Shown: in pieces, positions 34,225 to 43,156 of the stretch
How the letters are laid out: every line of letters starts with the position of its first letter
Numbering within the stretch: position 1 is the first letter of the stretch
Source of the DNA: Bacillus sp. RO3
GTDB lineage: Bacteria > Bacillota > Bacilli > Bacillales > Bacillaceae_B
Assembly: GCF_012911895.1 (NCBI RefSeq)
Contig: NZ_JAAXCV010000019.1
Span: 62,001-126,000 of the forward strand
Length of the DNA stretch: 64,000 nt
Reading direction: 5' to 3'
Notes under the pieces: model-generated
Told to the model about the DNA's origin: nothing
The model's input: only the letters and a program-made list of their open reading frames with translations
The model's database searches: none
Translations under genes and position numbers: made by a program

Positions 34225-34737
34225 TTAAACAGAAGCGTTGACCGACCAAGATCTTGCATCGCCCTTGATTTTCACTTTCGCTTCGTTTTGAATGGAAACC
34301 GTGCCGCTTCGGTAATCCCCTTTAGGTTTGATTACCGCATTTCTAGTTTCAGAATACGCACCTTTGGCACCGTTTGAGTTCTGCCAATAAGCACTCTGAC
34401 AAACATTTTGCCATGAACTGCTTGCGCTGGCGGAAGCACCGTCGGCAGAAATACCAATGGACATGGACGCACTGTTTCTTAGTGAAGCACACGCTTCCCA
34501 AGTCGTTTTAATCCAATCAACAGAGTTGCTGCCAGAATACACGGCAGAAGTCTGATACGTGAACTGATACGTATTCCCACTCGTTGAAAGGCTGGATCTC
34601 CATGCATTTGAAGTCAGCTTTCCATAAGGTGTATTGACGTAACTTGAATCGGATGCTGCACTTGCACTGCTGATGGTAAACCCAAATGCACAAATACTAA
34701 CCAATAATCCCAACATAACCTTCTTGAACTTCTTCAT
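34225..34737 (-). CDS. Secreted protein of unknown function, 170 aa
   Basis: The Sec signal peptide ends ASAA near residue 29. The mature part is about 141 aa, rich in Ser, Ala, Thr and aromatic residues, with only two Cys (WEACASL and NVCQSAY) that could form one disulfide and a run of Ala/Ser (ADGASASASSSW). There is no enzyme motif. The gene heads a cassette with a lipoprotein, ABC ATPase and FtsX-like permease, as secreted bacteriocins with dedicated immunity do. I do not recognise the family; it is not lactococcin 972. RBS TTTAGGAGGAGAAATG covers the start. Confidence 0.75.
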   Translation of the reverse strand: MKKFKKVMLGLLVSICAFGFTISSASAASDSSYVNTPYGKLTSNAWRSSLSTSGNTYQFTYQTSAVYSGSNSVDWIKTTWEACASLRNSASMSIGISADGASASASSSWQNVCQSAYWQNSNGAKGAYSETRNAVIKPKGDYRSGTVSIQNEAKVKIKGDARSWSVNASV

Positions 34738-34884
34738 CTCATTTCTCCTCCTAAAGGAACCTTTGTATTTTTTTGGATCATGCAGAAGTAAGTATGAATG
34801 TCACTCTCTGACAGAGTCTTACATTATGTCGATTATCATCATGGTGGATGTGCCAAACCTGTTCAATGCCTCATGAGTAAACCT

Positions 34885-34898
34885 TCGAATCGATTCGA
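34885..34898. promoter_or_regulatory. Perfect 14-bp palindrome upstream of the secreted protein
   Basis: TCGAATCGATTCGA lies about 150 bp before the 34737 start in an AT-rich stretch. It may be an operator. The rest of 34738-35252 holds no convincing gene. Confidence 0.35.
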
Positions 34899-35252
34899 CA
34901 ATATCGTATCATATTAACATTGATTGGGCGTATTCTTTTAGGAATGATTTCATAAATAGGACTATTATTCTATTAATGGTTTTATTTACCTTTAATTAAC
35001 TTTTATTGGAATATCGCAATAATCCCCCAGCTTTCTGCATGTGAACATCTTGTCGGAATGGATTGATTCGTGACTATCCTCCTAAGAGGGATGATAGCTG
35101 CCCTCATAGGACAGTCCCTCTCTACTGATCGTTGCACGGGAAAAGCATGAATAAGATCCAGCCTCTCACTGACACAGGACGAGTTATCCTTCCACACGCA
35201 TCCCCCCTGTGCTATAGTATCCTAGTGTATTCAACAGGAACGGAGTGAGAAT

Positions 35253-36086
35253 ATGAATACGACTGTAAAAGAAATCACATTGATTATCATCGGATCCCTC
35301 TTCTTCGCCCTCGGGGTCAACCTGTTTGCCATCCCGAACGAACTCGGTGAAGGCGGCGTGACGGGGATTTCCATGGCTCTTTATTATGTACTGGGCTGGT
35401 CGCCGGGTATTACGAACTTTGTCATGAACGGCATCCTCTTAGCCATTGGATATAAAGTGCTCAATAAACGGGTGACATGGTATACCATGCTTGCCATCTT
35501 CTTTACCTCCCTCTTCATCCACTTTACAGAAGGGATGGGGAGCCCTGTCGACATCATGCTCGGGACGGTCTTCGCCGGCGTGTTCATCGGGATCGGACTC
35601 GGTCTTGTCCTTCGGTCAGGCGGGACGACGGGCGGATCGACCATCATTGCCCGCATGCTCAATCAGCGTTTCGGCTGGGCGGTGAGTACATCCATGTTCG
35701 TGTTCGATATCCTGGTCGTTCTCGGTTCAGCCTTTGTCATCGGGATCGAGAATACGATGTATACAGGGATCAGCATCTATATCAGCACGAAGATCCTCGA
35801 TTACCTGATCGACGGGTTCGATACCCGAAAGGCCGTCACCATCATTTCCGCCCACACCGATGCCATCGCTGAGAAAGTGAGCGCCGAAATGGACAGGGGC
35901 GTCACCGTCATTAACGCACGGGGTCACTATTCGAAGGAATCCAAGGACATCCTGTATGTGGTCATCAATAAGCAGGAGCTCTTCCTCTTAAAGAAAATGA
36001 TCCAGCACATCGATGAGAAAGCATTCGTCGTCGTCCATGATGTAAGAGACGTATTCGGGGAAGGATTTACGTTTCCGAAGACATAA
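35253..36086 (+). CDS. YitT-family membrane protein (DUF2179)
   Basis: A 277-aa protein with about five to six N-terminal helices (GVNLFAIPNELGEGGVTGIS, LVLRSGGTTGGSTIIARML) and a C-terminal soluble DUF2179 domain (AVTIISAHTDAIAEKV to VHDVRDVFGEGF). The family is common in Firmicutes; its function is unclear, though some members affect spore or transport traits. RBS CGGAGTGAGA precedes the ATG. It converges on the collagen-like gene. Confidence 0.92.
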   Translation: MNTTVKEITLIIIGSLFFALGVNLFAIPNELGEGGVTGISMALYYVLGWSPGITNFVMNGILLAIGYKVLNKRVTWYTMLAIFFTSLFIHFTEGMGSPVDIMLGTVFAGVFIGIGLGLVLRSGGTTGGSTIIARMLNQRFGWAVSTSMFVFDILVVLGSAFVIGIENTMYTGISIYISTKILDYLIDGFDTRKAVTIISAHTDAIAEKVSAEMDRGVTVINARGHYSKESKDILYVVINKQELFLLKKMIQHIDEKAFVVVHDVRDVFGEGFTFPKT

Positions 36087-36091
36087 AAAAA

Positions 36092-36157
36092 GGAAGCATG
36101 GGGACGGTCCTCATGCTTCTTCTTTATGCAATAAGAAGGACGAGATCCGTCCCTGTC
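36092..36157. repeat. Dispersed palindromic repeat, copy 4, in convergent gap
   Basis: GGAAGCATGGGGACGGTCCT then CATGCTTC; after a spacer, GAGATCCGTCCCTGTC. It begins six bases after the yitT-family stop and ends six before the collagen-like stop, so it likely acts as a two-way terminator. Confidence 0.85.
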
Positions 36158-36162
36158 AATCC

Positions 36163-37254
36163 CTAAGGCGTAAACAACACCGTTTTCGTCCCTACTAAGG
36201 CATTTTCATTGTTGACAAAATTGTAGTTGGACGCACCATCCACTCTTAATGGCCCCGTCCATTCAATTTTCTCGAAATCACTATTGTATACACCTGTCGG
36301 CGGAAGGTCACTTGCCGCCTCCGGGATCTTGACGTCGCCCCGGAACCATGTGGAGTTAATCGTACTATAGGCGGCCACATTGATGATGCCGTCTGCACGG
36401 CTGTCCACCATTCGCTGAATCCTTAATCCACTGTGCACCATCCGATTGATCCGGGTACTGTATAGATACGCGTTCACATCCCCCATATGGCCGGCCTGCT
36501 GGATGTCCCCCACCACCCTTGCATTTAAAAGCTGAAATTCAACCGGGGTAACCGGGTCGACGGCATCGACATTTTGAAACGTGATATCCCCACTGATGAT
36601 GGCTCCATTTGTGTAATTGGAATTCGTGCTCACCGAGGTCCCATTATTGATGGTCCCCACTACGGTCACGGGTCTTGCTTCAAATGCCGGCCCCTGGGAC
36701 GTATAGGCTTTTTCAGCCGTTATACTGGTCTGAATGGTCATATTTCTTGGAACCGATGAAGCAAAGTCGGCTAAAGTCGAATCACCGAGCTGCCACGGTC
36801 CGACTCCGAGCATCTGTACATGCCGTGCAGGAGGGATCACCACATCCTCGTTAAAGGAAGAGTTAAGGGCAATGAGGACAATGATCCTCGCTCTCATCCC
36901 GGACTGAACGGCCTCTTCACTGTTCGTTCCTGCATCAATCGCTGCCTGAAGCGACGGAAACGGGTTCGACGGCGTCCCATCTCCCGGGCCGGGTGCATTG
37001 GAATCTGCCCAAATCACCAGTTCCCCCCATTCAAACACACCAGGTCCTTGTGTCCCCTGCTCACCCTGTATACCCTGCGGTCCTTGTGGTCCTTGTTCAC
37101 CTTGTGGTCCCTGGGGCCCCTGCGGCCCTTCTGGACCCTCACATTGATAAGGAAAAAAGTCACAGCCCTGAGGAGGAAGGAAGTCGGCACTTTTCTTCAA
37201 CGATCCCCCTTTTCTAAGCTTCGGAAATAAATGATTATGATCAAATCTTTTCAT
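36163..37254 (-). CDS. Collagen-like repeat protein with beta-helix-like C-terminus
   Basis: A 363-aa protein without a classic signal peptide. Residues about 39-75 form a Gly-X-Y stretch rich in Pro and Gln ([19 protein letters not shown]). The C-terminal 280 residues are strand-rich with short repeated turns ([37 protein letters not shown]) like a right-handed beta-helix or trimeric tip. Such proteins occur on the exosporium or hair-like nap of Bacillus spores. The ATG after AGAGGTGAATACG is chosen over an upstream GTG within the RBS. No partner gene is adjacent. Confidence 0.82.
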   Translation of the reverse strand: MKRFDHNHLFPKLRKGGSLKKSADFLPPQGCDFFPYQCEGPEGPQGPQGPQGEQGPQGPQGIQGEQGTQGPGVFEWGELVIWADSNAPGPGDGTPSNPFPSLQAAIDAGTNSEEAVQSGMRARIIVLIALNSSFNEDVVIPPARHVQMLGVGPWQLGDSTLADFASSVPRNMTIQTSITAEKAYTSQGPAFEARPVTVVGTINNGTSVSTNSNYTNGAIISGDITFQNVDAVDPVTPVEFQLLNARVVGDIQQAGHMGDVNAYLYSTRINRMVHSGLRIQRMVDSRADGIINVAAYSTINSTWFRGDVKIPEAASDLPPTGVYNSDFEKIEWTGPLRVDGASNYNFVNNENALVGTKTVLFTP

Positions 37255-37381
37255 CGTATTCACCTCTATCCCATTCTATTCAGGAGACAGATAGAGGTAT
37301 GGACCATTCCACCAGTGTCTGGGGGATTCCCTATATTTTTGGTAAAGCGCGGTAAAAATTACGCATTTCCGTACATACCCC

Positions 37382-37412
37382 TTGAACTTCCATACCAGAT
37401 TGGTACTATAAT
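37382..37412 (+). promoter_or_regulatory. MerR-type promoter of MFS gene
   Basis: TTGAAC (37382-37387) and TATAAT (37407-37412) are 19 bp apart. The spacer holds the perfect dyad TACCA-GAT-TGGTA (37393-37405). Long spacers with a central dyad are typical of promoters activated by MerR-family regulators; none is encoded nearby. Confidence 0.6.
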
Positions 37413-37476
37413 AGGAGAAACATTCATATGAGAATAGTAGTTACATAAACCATACCAAGTTTAGGACGGAGAACAA

Positions 37477-38802
37477 ATGAAAATAAATTCTAGTTTTGAC
37501 CACCATGAAGAAGCCCTTACAAAGAGTAAGGATCCTTCCGAATACCAACAGGCTTTATATAAGCGAACACTGATGATCATCATGGTCGCCCAAATCTTTG
37601 GAGGGGCGGGTCTTGCTGCCGGTATTACGGTAGGGGCGCTTCTCGCTCAGGATATGCTGGGAACCGACAGCTTCTCAGGCATGCCCGTTGCCCTGTTCAC
37701 TCTTGGGTCCGCCGGGGCCGCCCTGTTTGTCGGACGTCTGTCCCAGCGCTACGGAAGACGAATCGGTCTTTCTGTCGGTTTCTTGATCGGAGGCTTGGGC
37801 GCAGTCGGGACCGTCGCTGCTGCCGTGTTCGACTCGATCATCCTTCTATTCGTCTCTCTCCTCATTTATGGTGCGGGTTCGGCCACGAACCTGCAGACGC
37901 GCTACGCAGGAACAGATCTGGCCAAGCCTTCCCAAAGAGCGACTGCCGTGAGTTTCGCCATGGTGGCGACAACATTCGGAGCCGTCGCCGGACCTAATCT
38001 GGTGGATGTGATGGGCCGGTTTGCCGAAGTGATCGGCATCCCTCCTCTCGGGGGGCCATTCATTCTCGCATGTGCCGCCTACACCCTCGCCGGGACTGTC
38101 ATCTTTATCTTGATGAAACCGGATCCCTATTTCGTGGCGAGAGCTCTATCGACGGCACAGAAGACCAATGACGGCATGGCTGGGGAAGTGCTCCCTTCTT
38201 CCGGACGAAACAAAGGAGGCATACGTCTCGGGGCCACCGTCATGATCCTGACTCAGATCGTCATGGTCGCCGTTATGACCATGACCCCGGTCCATATGGG
38301 CCATCATGGACATGGATTATCGGCCATCGGTCTCATCATCGGCATACACATCGGAGCCATGTATCTTCCGTCACTCGTGACCGGGATCCTTGTGGACAAG
38401 ATCGGGCGGATGCCCATGGTGGCTGCCGCTGCCCTGACCCTACTTGCAGCGGGAATCCTGGCAGCCTTGGCACCAGCCGATTCCATCCTGATCCTTGCCA
38501 TTGCCCTCGCCCTCCTTGGACTCGGGTGGAACTTCGGACTGATCAGCGGCACGGCCATCCTTGTCGACTCAACGGACCCTTTCACCAGGGCCAAAACTCA
38601 AGGATCGGTGGACGTTTTCGTCGCATTAGCCGGTGCCACGGGGGGAATAGTATCTGGAGTCATTGTCGCCTTCTCCAGCTATCCCGCCCTCTCCATCGGC
38701 GGAGGCATCATTTCCCTCGTGCTTATTCCTGCCATGATCTGGTTTCTCGTCGTGTCCAGAAAAGAGAAGAAGGATAAAGACAGTTCTCATGCAGCCTCGT
38801 AA
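37477..38802 (+). CDS. MFS transporter with repeat-derived C-terminus
   Basis: A 441-aa major facilitator with twelve helices; loop 2-3 has GRLSQRYGRRIGLSVG, and the centre of the second half has HMGHHGHG. It resembles drug or metabolite exporters. RBS GGACGGAGA precedes the ATG. The final residues DSSHAAS are encoded by a copy of the dispersed palindromic repeat, so the native C-terminus was probably replaced. A MerR-like promoter lies upstream. Confidence 0.88.
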   Translation: MKINSSFDHHEEALTKSKDPSEYQQALYKRTLMIIMVAQIFGGAGLAAGITVGALLAQDMLGTDSFSGMPVALFTLGSAGAALFVGRLSQRYGRRIGLSVGFLIGGLGAVGTVAAAVFDSIILLFVSLLIYGAGSATNLQTRYAGTDLAKPSQRATAVSFAMVATTFGAVAGPNLVDVMGRFAEVIGIPPLGGPFILACAAYTLAGTVIFILMKPDPYFVARALSTAQKTNDGMAGEVLPSSGRNKGGIRLGATVMILTQIVMVAVMTMTPVHMGHHGHGLSAIGLIIGIHIGAMYLPSLVTGILVDKIGRMPMVAAAALTLLAAGILAALAPADSILILAIALALLGLGWNFGLISGTAILVDSTDPFTRAKTQGSVDVFVALAGATGGIVSGVIVAFSSYPALSIGGGIISLVLIPAMIWFLVVSRKEKKDKDSSHAAS

Positions 38803-38859
38803 TGTGCAGAAAGGGATGGTTCTCTTGCTCAAAGAAGCAGAACCATCCTTTTTATTTTT
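38779..38859 (+). repeat. Repeat-derived gene end and terminator
   Basis: GACAGTTCTCATGCAGCCTC (38779-38798) is a repeat arm inside the MFS coding end. The stem GGATGGTTCT/AGAACCATCC (38814-38848) with TTTTTATTTTT follows as a terminator. Confidence 0.8.
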
Positions 38860-38936
38860 GAGGGTTAGCATGTATGTGAAACTTTCCTTCATCTTCTTCG
38901 TACTAGTATAAGAAGAATAGGAGAGAGGATGGAAAA

Positions 38937-39305
38937 ATGGAGCTACACTACAAGACACCACCTGAGCATCAGACTGTCACCAAGAAGCCTTTGTCTGTAA
39001 GGACGTTATTAAACAGCATCGGATTGTTTCTATTCGGAGGGTTATGGGTACAGGGGATCTCCATCCCGATCACTTTTACAAAGAGCGGGGGGTTCTCTCA
39101 CATTGAAAAAATGACCATGAAGACAGGCGATCTCCTGGAATATTCCCTGTTCATTTTCGTATGCGGGCTCCTCTATACCTTCCTCGTAAACAGTTATTTC
39201 ATGGGAGAAAAATGGAGAAAATTATGTTTCTTCAGCCTGACTCTGATGGGCTGTATCAGTATGTTTATGGTTTTTTACCTGATCCTGCATCCCCCCTCAC
39301 ACTAG
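38937..39305 (+). CDS. Small integral membrane protein, 122 aa
   Basis: Three hydrophobic segments (about 27-45, 63-83 and 95-117) after a polar N-terminus. I do not recognise the family. GAGAGG lies eight bases before the ATG. It precedes the HAD gene by 71 bp. Confidence 0.7.
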   Translation: MELHYKTPPEHQTVTKKPLSVRTLLNSIGLFLFGGLWVQGISIPITFTKSGGFSHIEKMTMKTGDLLEYSLFIFVCGLLYTFLVNSYFMGEKWRKLCFFSLTLMGCISMFMVFYLILHPPSH

Positions 39306-39376
39306 AATTTAGAGGGTATCCACACCCGTACATAGAATAAGAGATAGGTAGATTCTTAAAACAAGAGGTGATTCAT

Positions 39377-40078
39377 TTGGCAATCGTCACAGTTGATTTC
39401 GATGGAACGCTTTATCAGGGAAATTCCTTTACGATTATGATGGAAATGGGAAAAAAACGGTTTACCATCAAGCAGTGGGCCGTGGTGGGAAATGGATTGG
39501 TAAAGGCCGCTGCCGTAGGTGCCGTCAAAGGCAAGAATCGGTTTCGCCATGACTTTTTCAAAGCATTTGCCAGAGCGTTCAAAGGCAACACCGATGAAGA
39601 ATTGGAGCAGTTCTTCCGGGAGCTTGTCAAGCGTGGAAAGAAAGATGTCCATGGCGATCTGGTGGAAACCATCCGCGAGCATCAACGGAACGGGGATACC
39701 GTCGTGTTGTTGTCGGGAGCCCTTCAGCCCTTTCTGAAACTATTCGCTCAGGAATTACAACTTGACGTCCATATTTTAAGCACCGAATTAGAGTGCGACG
39801 AAGACGGCATCTGCACAGGAGAGCTTGGACAGATTGTCAACGGCAGGATAAAGGTGGAGAGATTGCTTCAATGGATCGATTCCAACCAGCACTCTGAAGC
39901 TCATCACGCTTCAGAAATCTGGGCCTATGCTGACAGCGAAAGCGACATCCCCCTCCTGCACTATGCCACCCACCCGATTCTCGTCAACCCGAAGGAAGAC
40001 ATGATCAAGGTGGCCGAACAAAACAAATGGGCGATCTTTGCCGGAAAGCACGGGGACAGTTCTCACGCTTCCACATAA
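39377..40078 (+). CDS. HAD-superfamily hydrolase (HAD-IB type)
   Basis: A 233-aa phosphatase-like protein: motif I DFDGTLYQG, motif II VVLLSGAL, motif III lysine region and motif IV YADSESDIPLL. It may be a phosphoserine-phosphatase-like or lipid phosphate phosphatase; substrate unknown. The TTG start is preferred since AGAGGTG lies six bases upstream. Its last residues GKHGDSSHAST come from a copy of the palindromic repeat, like the end of the MFS protein 1.3 kb away. Confidence 0.87.
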   Translation: MAIVTVDFDGTLYQGNSFTIMMEMGKKRFTIKQWAVVGNGLVKAAAVGAVKGKNRFRHDFFKAFARAFKGNTDEELEQFFRELVKRGKKDVHGDLVETIREHQRNGDTVVLLSGALQPFLKLFAQELQLDVHILSTELECDEDGICTGELGQIVNGRIKVERLLQWIDSNQHSEAHHASEIWAYADSESDIPLLHYATHPILVNPKEDMIKVAEQNKWAIFAGKHGDSSHAST

Positions 40079-40120
40079 TGCAGAAAGAAGCACAGGAAAC
40101 GTTCCCGTGCTTCTTTTTAA
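40045..40120 (+). repeat. Dispersed palindromic repeat, copy 5, in the HAD gene end
   Basis: AAGCACGGGGACAGTTCTCA then CGCTTCC forms the last codons of the HAD gene. The right part, GAAGCACAGGAAACGTTCCC then GTGCTTCTTTTT, folds as a terminator. Confidence 0.88.
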
Positions 40121-40192
40121 TGGGTAAAAAATCCCATTGAAAAATCTTACATATTATCATATTATTGTAAAGTGATATTCTGCAGAGTATTC

Positions 40193-40402
40193 CTATATCA
40201 CTCGTTTCAACAGACAATTGTCAATGACTTGAACAATCGAATAGAAATAACGCTCGTATAAACTCAGTAATAAGGTCTGAGAGTTTCTACCTAATTCCCA
40301 TTGTAAGAATTGGACTACGAGATAATGTTTGCTTTTTGGTAGTAAGAGATTCATTTCATCACCTAACAGCGGGATCAATCGCTCTGCTGGGATCACCTGC
40401 AT
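40193..40402 (-). CDS. Doubtful small protein, 69 aa
   Basis: An open frame with plausible composition (LLLPKSKHYLVVQFLQWELG) but no RBS before its ATG and no known family. It may be a gene remnant. The rest of 40121-40498 shows nothing else. Confidence 0.3.
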   Translation of the reverse strand: MQVIPAERLIPLLGDEMNLLLPKSKHYLVVQFLQWELGRNSQTLLLSLYERYFYSIVQVIDNCLLKRVI

Positions 40403-40498
40403 CTATTGAACATAACCGTGTTGATGAGGGTTTCTTTCCGTTGTATCTTCTATACTTACGGGATGGAACCAATGTTCTCTTATCATAATGTACGATTC

Positions 40499-40566
40499 AG
40501 CCAAGTAAAGTGGGACTTATCTCTGATGTTGAGTATAAGGACTCTTTTACTTGGCTTTTTATTTTG
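40499..40566 (+). terminator. Leader terminator upstream of the dNTPase operon
   Basis: AGCCAAGTAAA pairs with TTTACTTGGCT across a 36-base loop, followed by TTTTTATTTTG. It lies 30 bp before the dNTPase start with no coding gene upstream on this strand, so it may be an attenuator. Confidence 0.65.
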
Positions 40567-40595
40567 TCTTTTACTTAAAGAAGGGACTTATGTTC

Positions 40596-41819
40596 ATGCG
40601 TCAATCCCTGTATCAAAAATGTGACGGCCTTAGGATGATCGATGAAGAGAAGAAGCCTCGCCCTTTTTCTGAAGATCTTCAACGGGTGCTGGCATCTGAG
40701 CATTTTAGAGTATTATCAGGAAAGACTCAAATGATCCCGGATGCGAAGATTTATCATAACCGGTTCACTCACTCCCTGGACGTCTGTTCCTTGTCCGGCA
40801 TCATCGCCAAGAAGGTGAATGAAGATCTGCAGAAGGCGGAAATACAACCTGTGAATGACGACCTGCTCAAGGCGGCGAGCTTAGCTCATGATATCGGTCA
40901 CCCTCCCTTTGGCCATACAGGAGAACGAACGTTGGATAAAGTGATGGCGAAACGGGGAGGATTTGAATCGAATGCCCAATCGGTCAAAATCCTGGTGGAA
41001 TCCCCCTTTAATGTCACCTATCGAACACTCGGCTCTTTATTGAAGCACACGAAAAGCATCCCGACAGTACGGGAAGACTATATGGGACTCGTGAAAGGGT
41101 ATTACGGCTATATGTCGTCTACTCTACATCCAATATTCTCAGTCTACCAAAGGGGTGTTTTGGAACAATCGATTGTAGACATGGCTGACACCTTATCTTA
41201 TCTAGTTTCAGATATGAAGGATCTCATCGCATTCTGTGGGAAGCATCATTTTTCACAGAAGGTTCATGGCTACTTGACTGACATGGAAGTACTGGATGAT
41301 GCGAGTCTGTCTTTCAACCATGTCAGTACGGGAGAACTGCAGTATGTGATCGGGAAGGCAGGGACAGAGATCATGGACAATCTGCTTATTCCCTTATTGA
41401 GTACAAACGAAAAAAAGCGTTTAAACCATCACTCATTTATTCAATCCATCATTCGTAATCTGACAGTCGAAATCGATCCGATCAAACCCATGTACAGCAG
41501 GTTGAACATTCCTCTAGAAGATCACCTTAAGATATTCATCCTCACTCAACTCACACGTAAATGCTTCTTAGAAACGGACATCAGCATGGCCATAGACAGG
41601 AAAATCGATGATGTAGTGAAAAGAGCGTTTGACTATCTTTTTCACTGTAGTGATGAGGTTTCATTGGTACCTCTTGATCATGCTGTGATGGAAAATCTCG
41701 CAAACATGTCTGATGAGGCTGAAAAGGCAAGAACGGTTTGCGACTTAATCTGCCGATTAACAGATGATCAACTGGTCCATCTCACCAGTAAATTAAACAA
41801 GAAAATCATAGTAGTCTAA
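40596..41819 (+). CDS. HD-domain dNTP triphosphohydrolase (Dgt-like)
   Basis: A 407-aa Dgt-like HD enzyme with HNRFTHSLDVCSL, LAHDIGHPPFGHTGER and DMADTLSYLVSDMKD giving the H..HD..D metal site. The family hydrolyses dNTPs to deoxynucleosides and triphosphate. The start MRQSLYQK is chosen for its nine-base spacing to AAGGGA; an ATG two codons earlier is close to the RBS. It is the first gene of an operon with a P450 and transporters, an unusual setting. Confidence 0.88.
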   Translation: MRQSLYQKCDGLRMIDEEKKPRPFSEDLQRVLASEHFRVLSGKTQMIPDAKIYHNRFTHSLDVCSLSGIIAKKVNEDLQKAEIQPVNDDLLKAASLAHDIGHPPFGHTGERTLDKVMAKRGGFESNAQSVKILVESPFNVTYRTLGSLLKHTKSIPTVREDYMGLVKGYYGYMSSTLHPIFSVYQRGVLEQSIVDMADTLSYLVSDMKDLIAFCGKHHFSQKVHGYLTDMEVLDDASLSFNHVSTGELQYVIGKAGTEIMDNLLIPLLSTNEKKRLNHHSFIQSIIRNLTVEIDPIKPMYSRLNIPLEDHLKIFILTQLTRKCFLETDISMAIDRKIDDVVKRAFDYLFHCSDEVSLVPLDHAVMENLANMSDEAEKARTVCDLICRLTDDQLVHLTSKLNKKIIVV

Positions 41820-41834
41820 TCAGGGGGAAATGAA

Positions 41835-43091
41835 ATGAATGTCATTCAAAAACAAGCAGTAGAACAGTTCAGTGTCTATAGTAAAGAGTATCTGGAAAAC
41901 CGATACGATTATTATAAGCGTCTAAGAGCAGATGCACCGGTTTACTGGAATGAAGAAATGAAGTCATGGTTTATTACCCGGTACGATGACATCACTAAGA
42001 ATTTACCTGGCGAGAAATTCATCTCCAGTACGGTCATTGACAACAAGATGAGTAATCTGGCTGAAGGGGAAGACAAACACTTTAAAGACATCACCGATAT
42101 TATCAGGACTTGGATGGTCTATAATGACCGCCCGATTCATACCCAGCTTAAAGGACACATGAATAGAGCCTTTCTAGTAAATGAAATCGAGCTAATTACA
42201 CCTGAAATCAAGAAAATCGTTTCACACACCATCGATAAAGTCGTGGAGGAGAATACGGGTTCCTTCGATTTCGTTGAAGAGATTGCCCACCCGATTCCTG
42301 CCATGGTTCTATGTAAAATGCTTGGGATCCCTGGAGAAGAAGTAGACAGGTTTATCAAATGGTCCGATGATATTGCCTTGTTTATGCAGAATTTCGTCGT
42401 GTCTCATGTTCCGAGCAAAGAAATCAGCGAACAAATCCGGGGCAGTGTCAACGAAATTTATTCCTACCTGTCTGAAGCGATCGCAGAAAGAAGAATCGAA
42501 AGGAAAAATGACCTATTAAGCCGTTTGATTTCAGACACTCCCGGAGTCGATGGTGAGTTAACGGACGAGCAGCTGATTGCCCAAACCATGCACTTGATTT
42601 TCGGCGGACATAAAATTCCTCAATTTGTATTGAGCAATACGCTGCATCTTCTGTTTAACAACAGACATGTACTCGATGCACTGAAGGAAGATATGTCCCT
42701 TCTGCCAAAAGTTCTCGATGAAACCATGCGATTAGAAGGACCCATCCAATATATTGTGAGGCATGCTTCACAGGATATCGAACTGCATGGCCAGCAAATC
42801 AAGAAAGATGATTCCGTGTATTTCTTCCTGGCTTCCGCAGGGCGTGACGAACGGGTATTCCAAAATCCGGAGATCATGGATATAGGCAGAACGGGGTTCC
42901 GTCACCTTGCCTTCGGCGGCGGATATCATACTTGTATAGCAGCAGCCTTTGCCCGTGCGGAGATCATAGAGATTCTCAGAGAAGTTCTGACTCGATTCCC
43001 GGACATTGAAGCGTTGTATGATCTGGAAAAACCAGATTGGACATCTAACCCTACGTTCACCGGCATTTCCCATATGCCAGTCCAATACTAA
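41835..43091 (+). CDS. Cytochrome P450 with atypical I-helix
   Basis: A 418-aa soluble P450. The K-helix ExxR is at E296-R299 (DETMRLEGP), the heme-loop FGGGYHTC places the thiolate at C367, and the meander contains AGRDERVFQNPE. The I-helix reads LIFGGHKIPQ (255-263), where typical members have an acid-alcohol pair (AGHETT-like). Oxygen activation may therefore differ, for example peroxide-driven or substrate-assisted. AGGGGG precedes the ATG 15 bp after the dNTPase stop. Substrate unknown. Confidence 0.92.
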   Translation: MNVIQKQAVEQFSVYSKEYLENRYDYYKRLRADAPVYWNEEMKSWFITRYDDITKNLPGEKFISSTVIDNKMSNLAEGEDKHFKDITDIIRTWMVYNDRPIHTQLKGHMNRAFLVNEIELITPEIKKIVSHTIDKVVEENTGSFDFVEEIAHPIPAMVLCKMLGIPGEEVDRFIKWSDDIALFMQNFVVSHVPSKEISEQIRGSVNEIYSYLSEAIAERRIERKNDLLSRLISDTPGVDGELTDEQLIAQTMHLIFGGHKIPQFVLSNTLHLLFNNRHVLDALKEDMSLLPKVLDETMRLEGPIQYIVRHASQDIELHGQQIKKDDSVYFFLASAGRDERVFQNPEIMDIGRTGFRHLAFGGGYHTCIAAAFARAEIIEILREVLTRFPDIEALYDLEKPDWTSNPTFTGISHMPVQY

Positions 43092-43094
43092 AAG

Positions 43095-43138
43095 GACAAG
43101 AAGCATACTAAGAGCTAGACCTTGGTATGCTTCTTGTC
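43095..43138 (+). other. Perfect intercistronic hairpin, 14-bp stem
   Basis: GACAAGAAGCATAC pairs with GTATGCTTCTTGTC around a 16-base loop between the P450 and the dienelactone hydrolase genes. No U-tract follows, so it may be a processing or stabilising element; it resembles the palindromic repeat in its AAGCAT/GCTTC parts. Confidence 0.65.
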
Positions 43139-43156
43139 TCAGAAAGGATGCTGAAT

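Noticed and set aside
34225..34737. Second lactococcin-972 family member
   Set aside because: It lacks the family's Trp/Gly/Tyr spacing, is much longer and carries two Cys.
35003..35197. 64-codon open frame on the minus strand
   Set aside because: No RBS and no coding character; part of an intergenic region.
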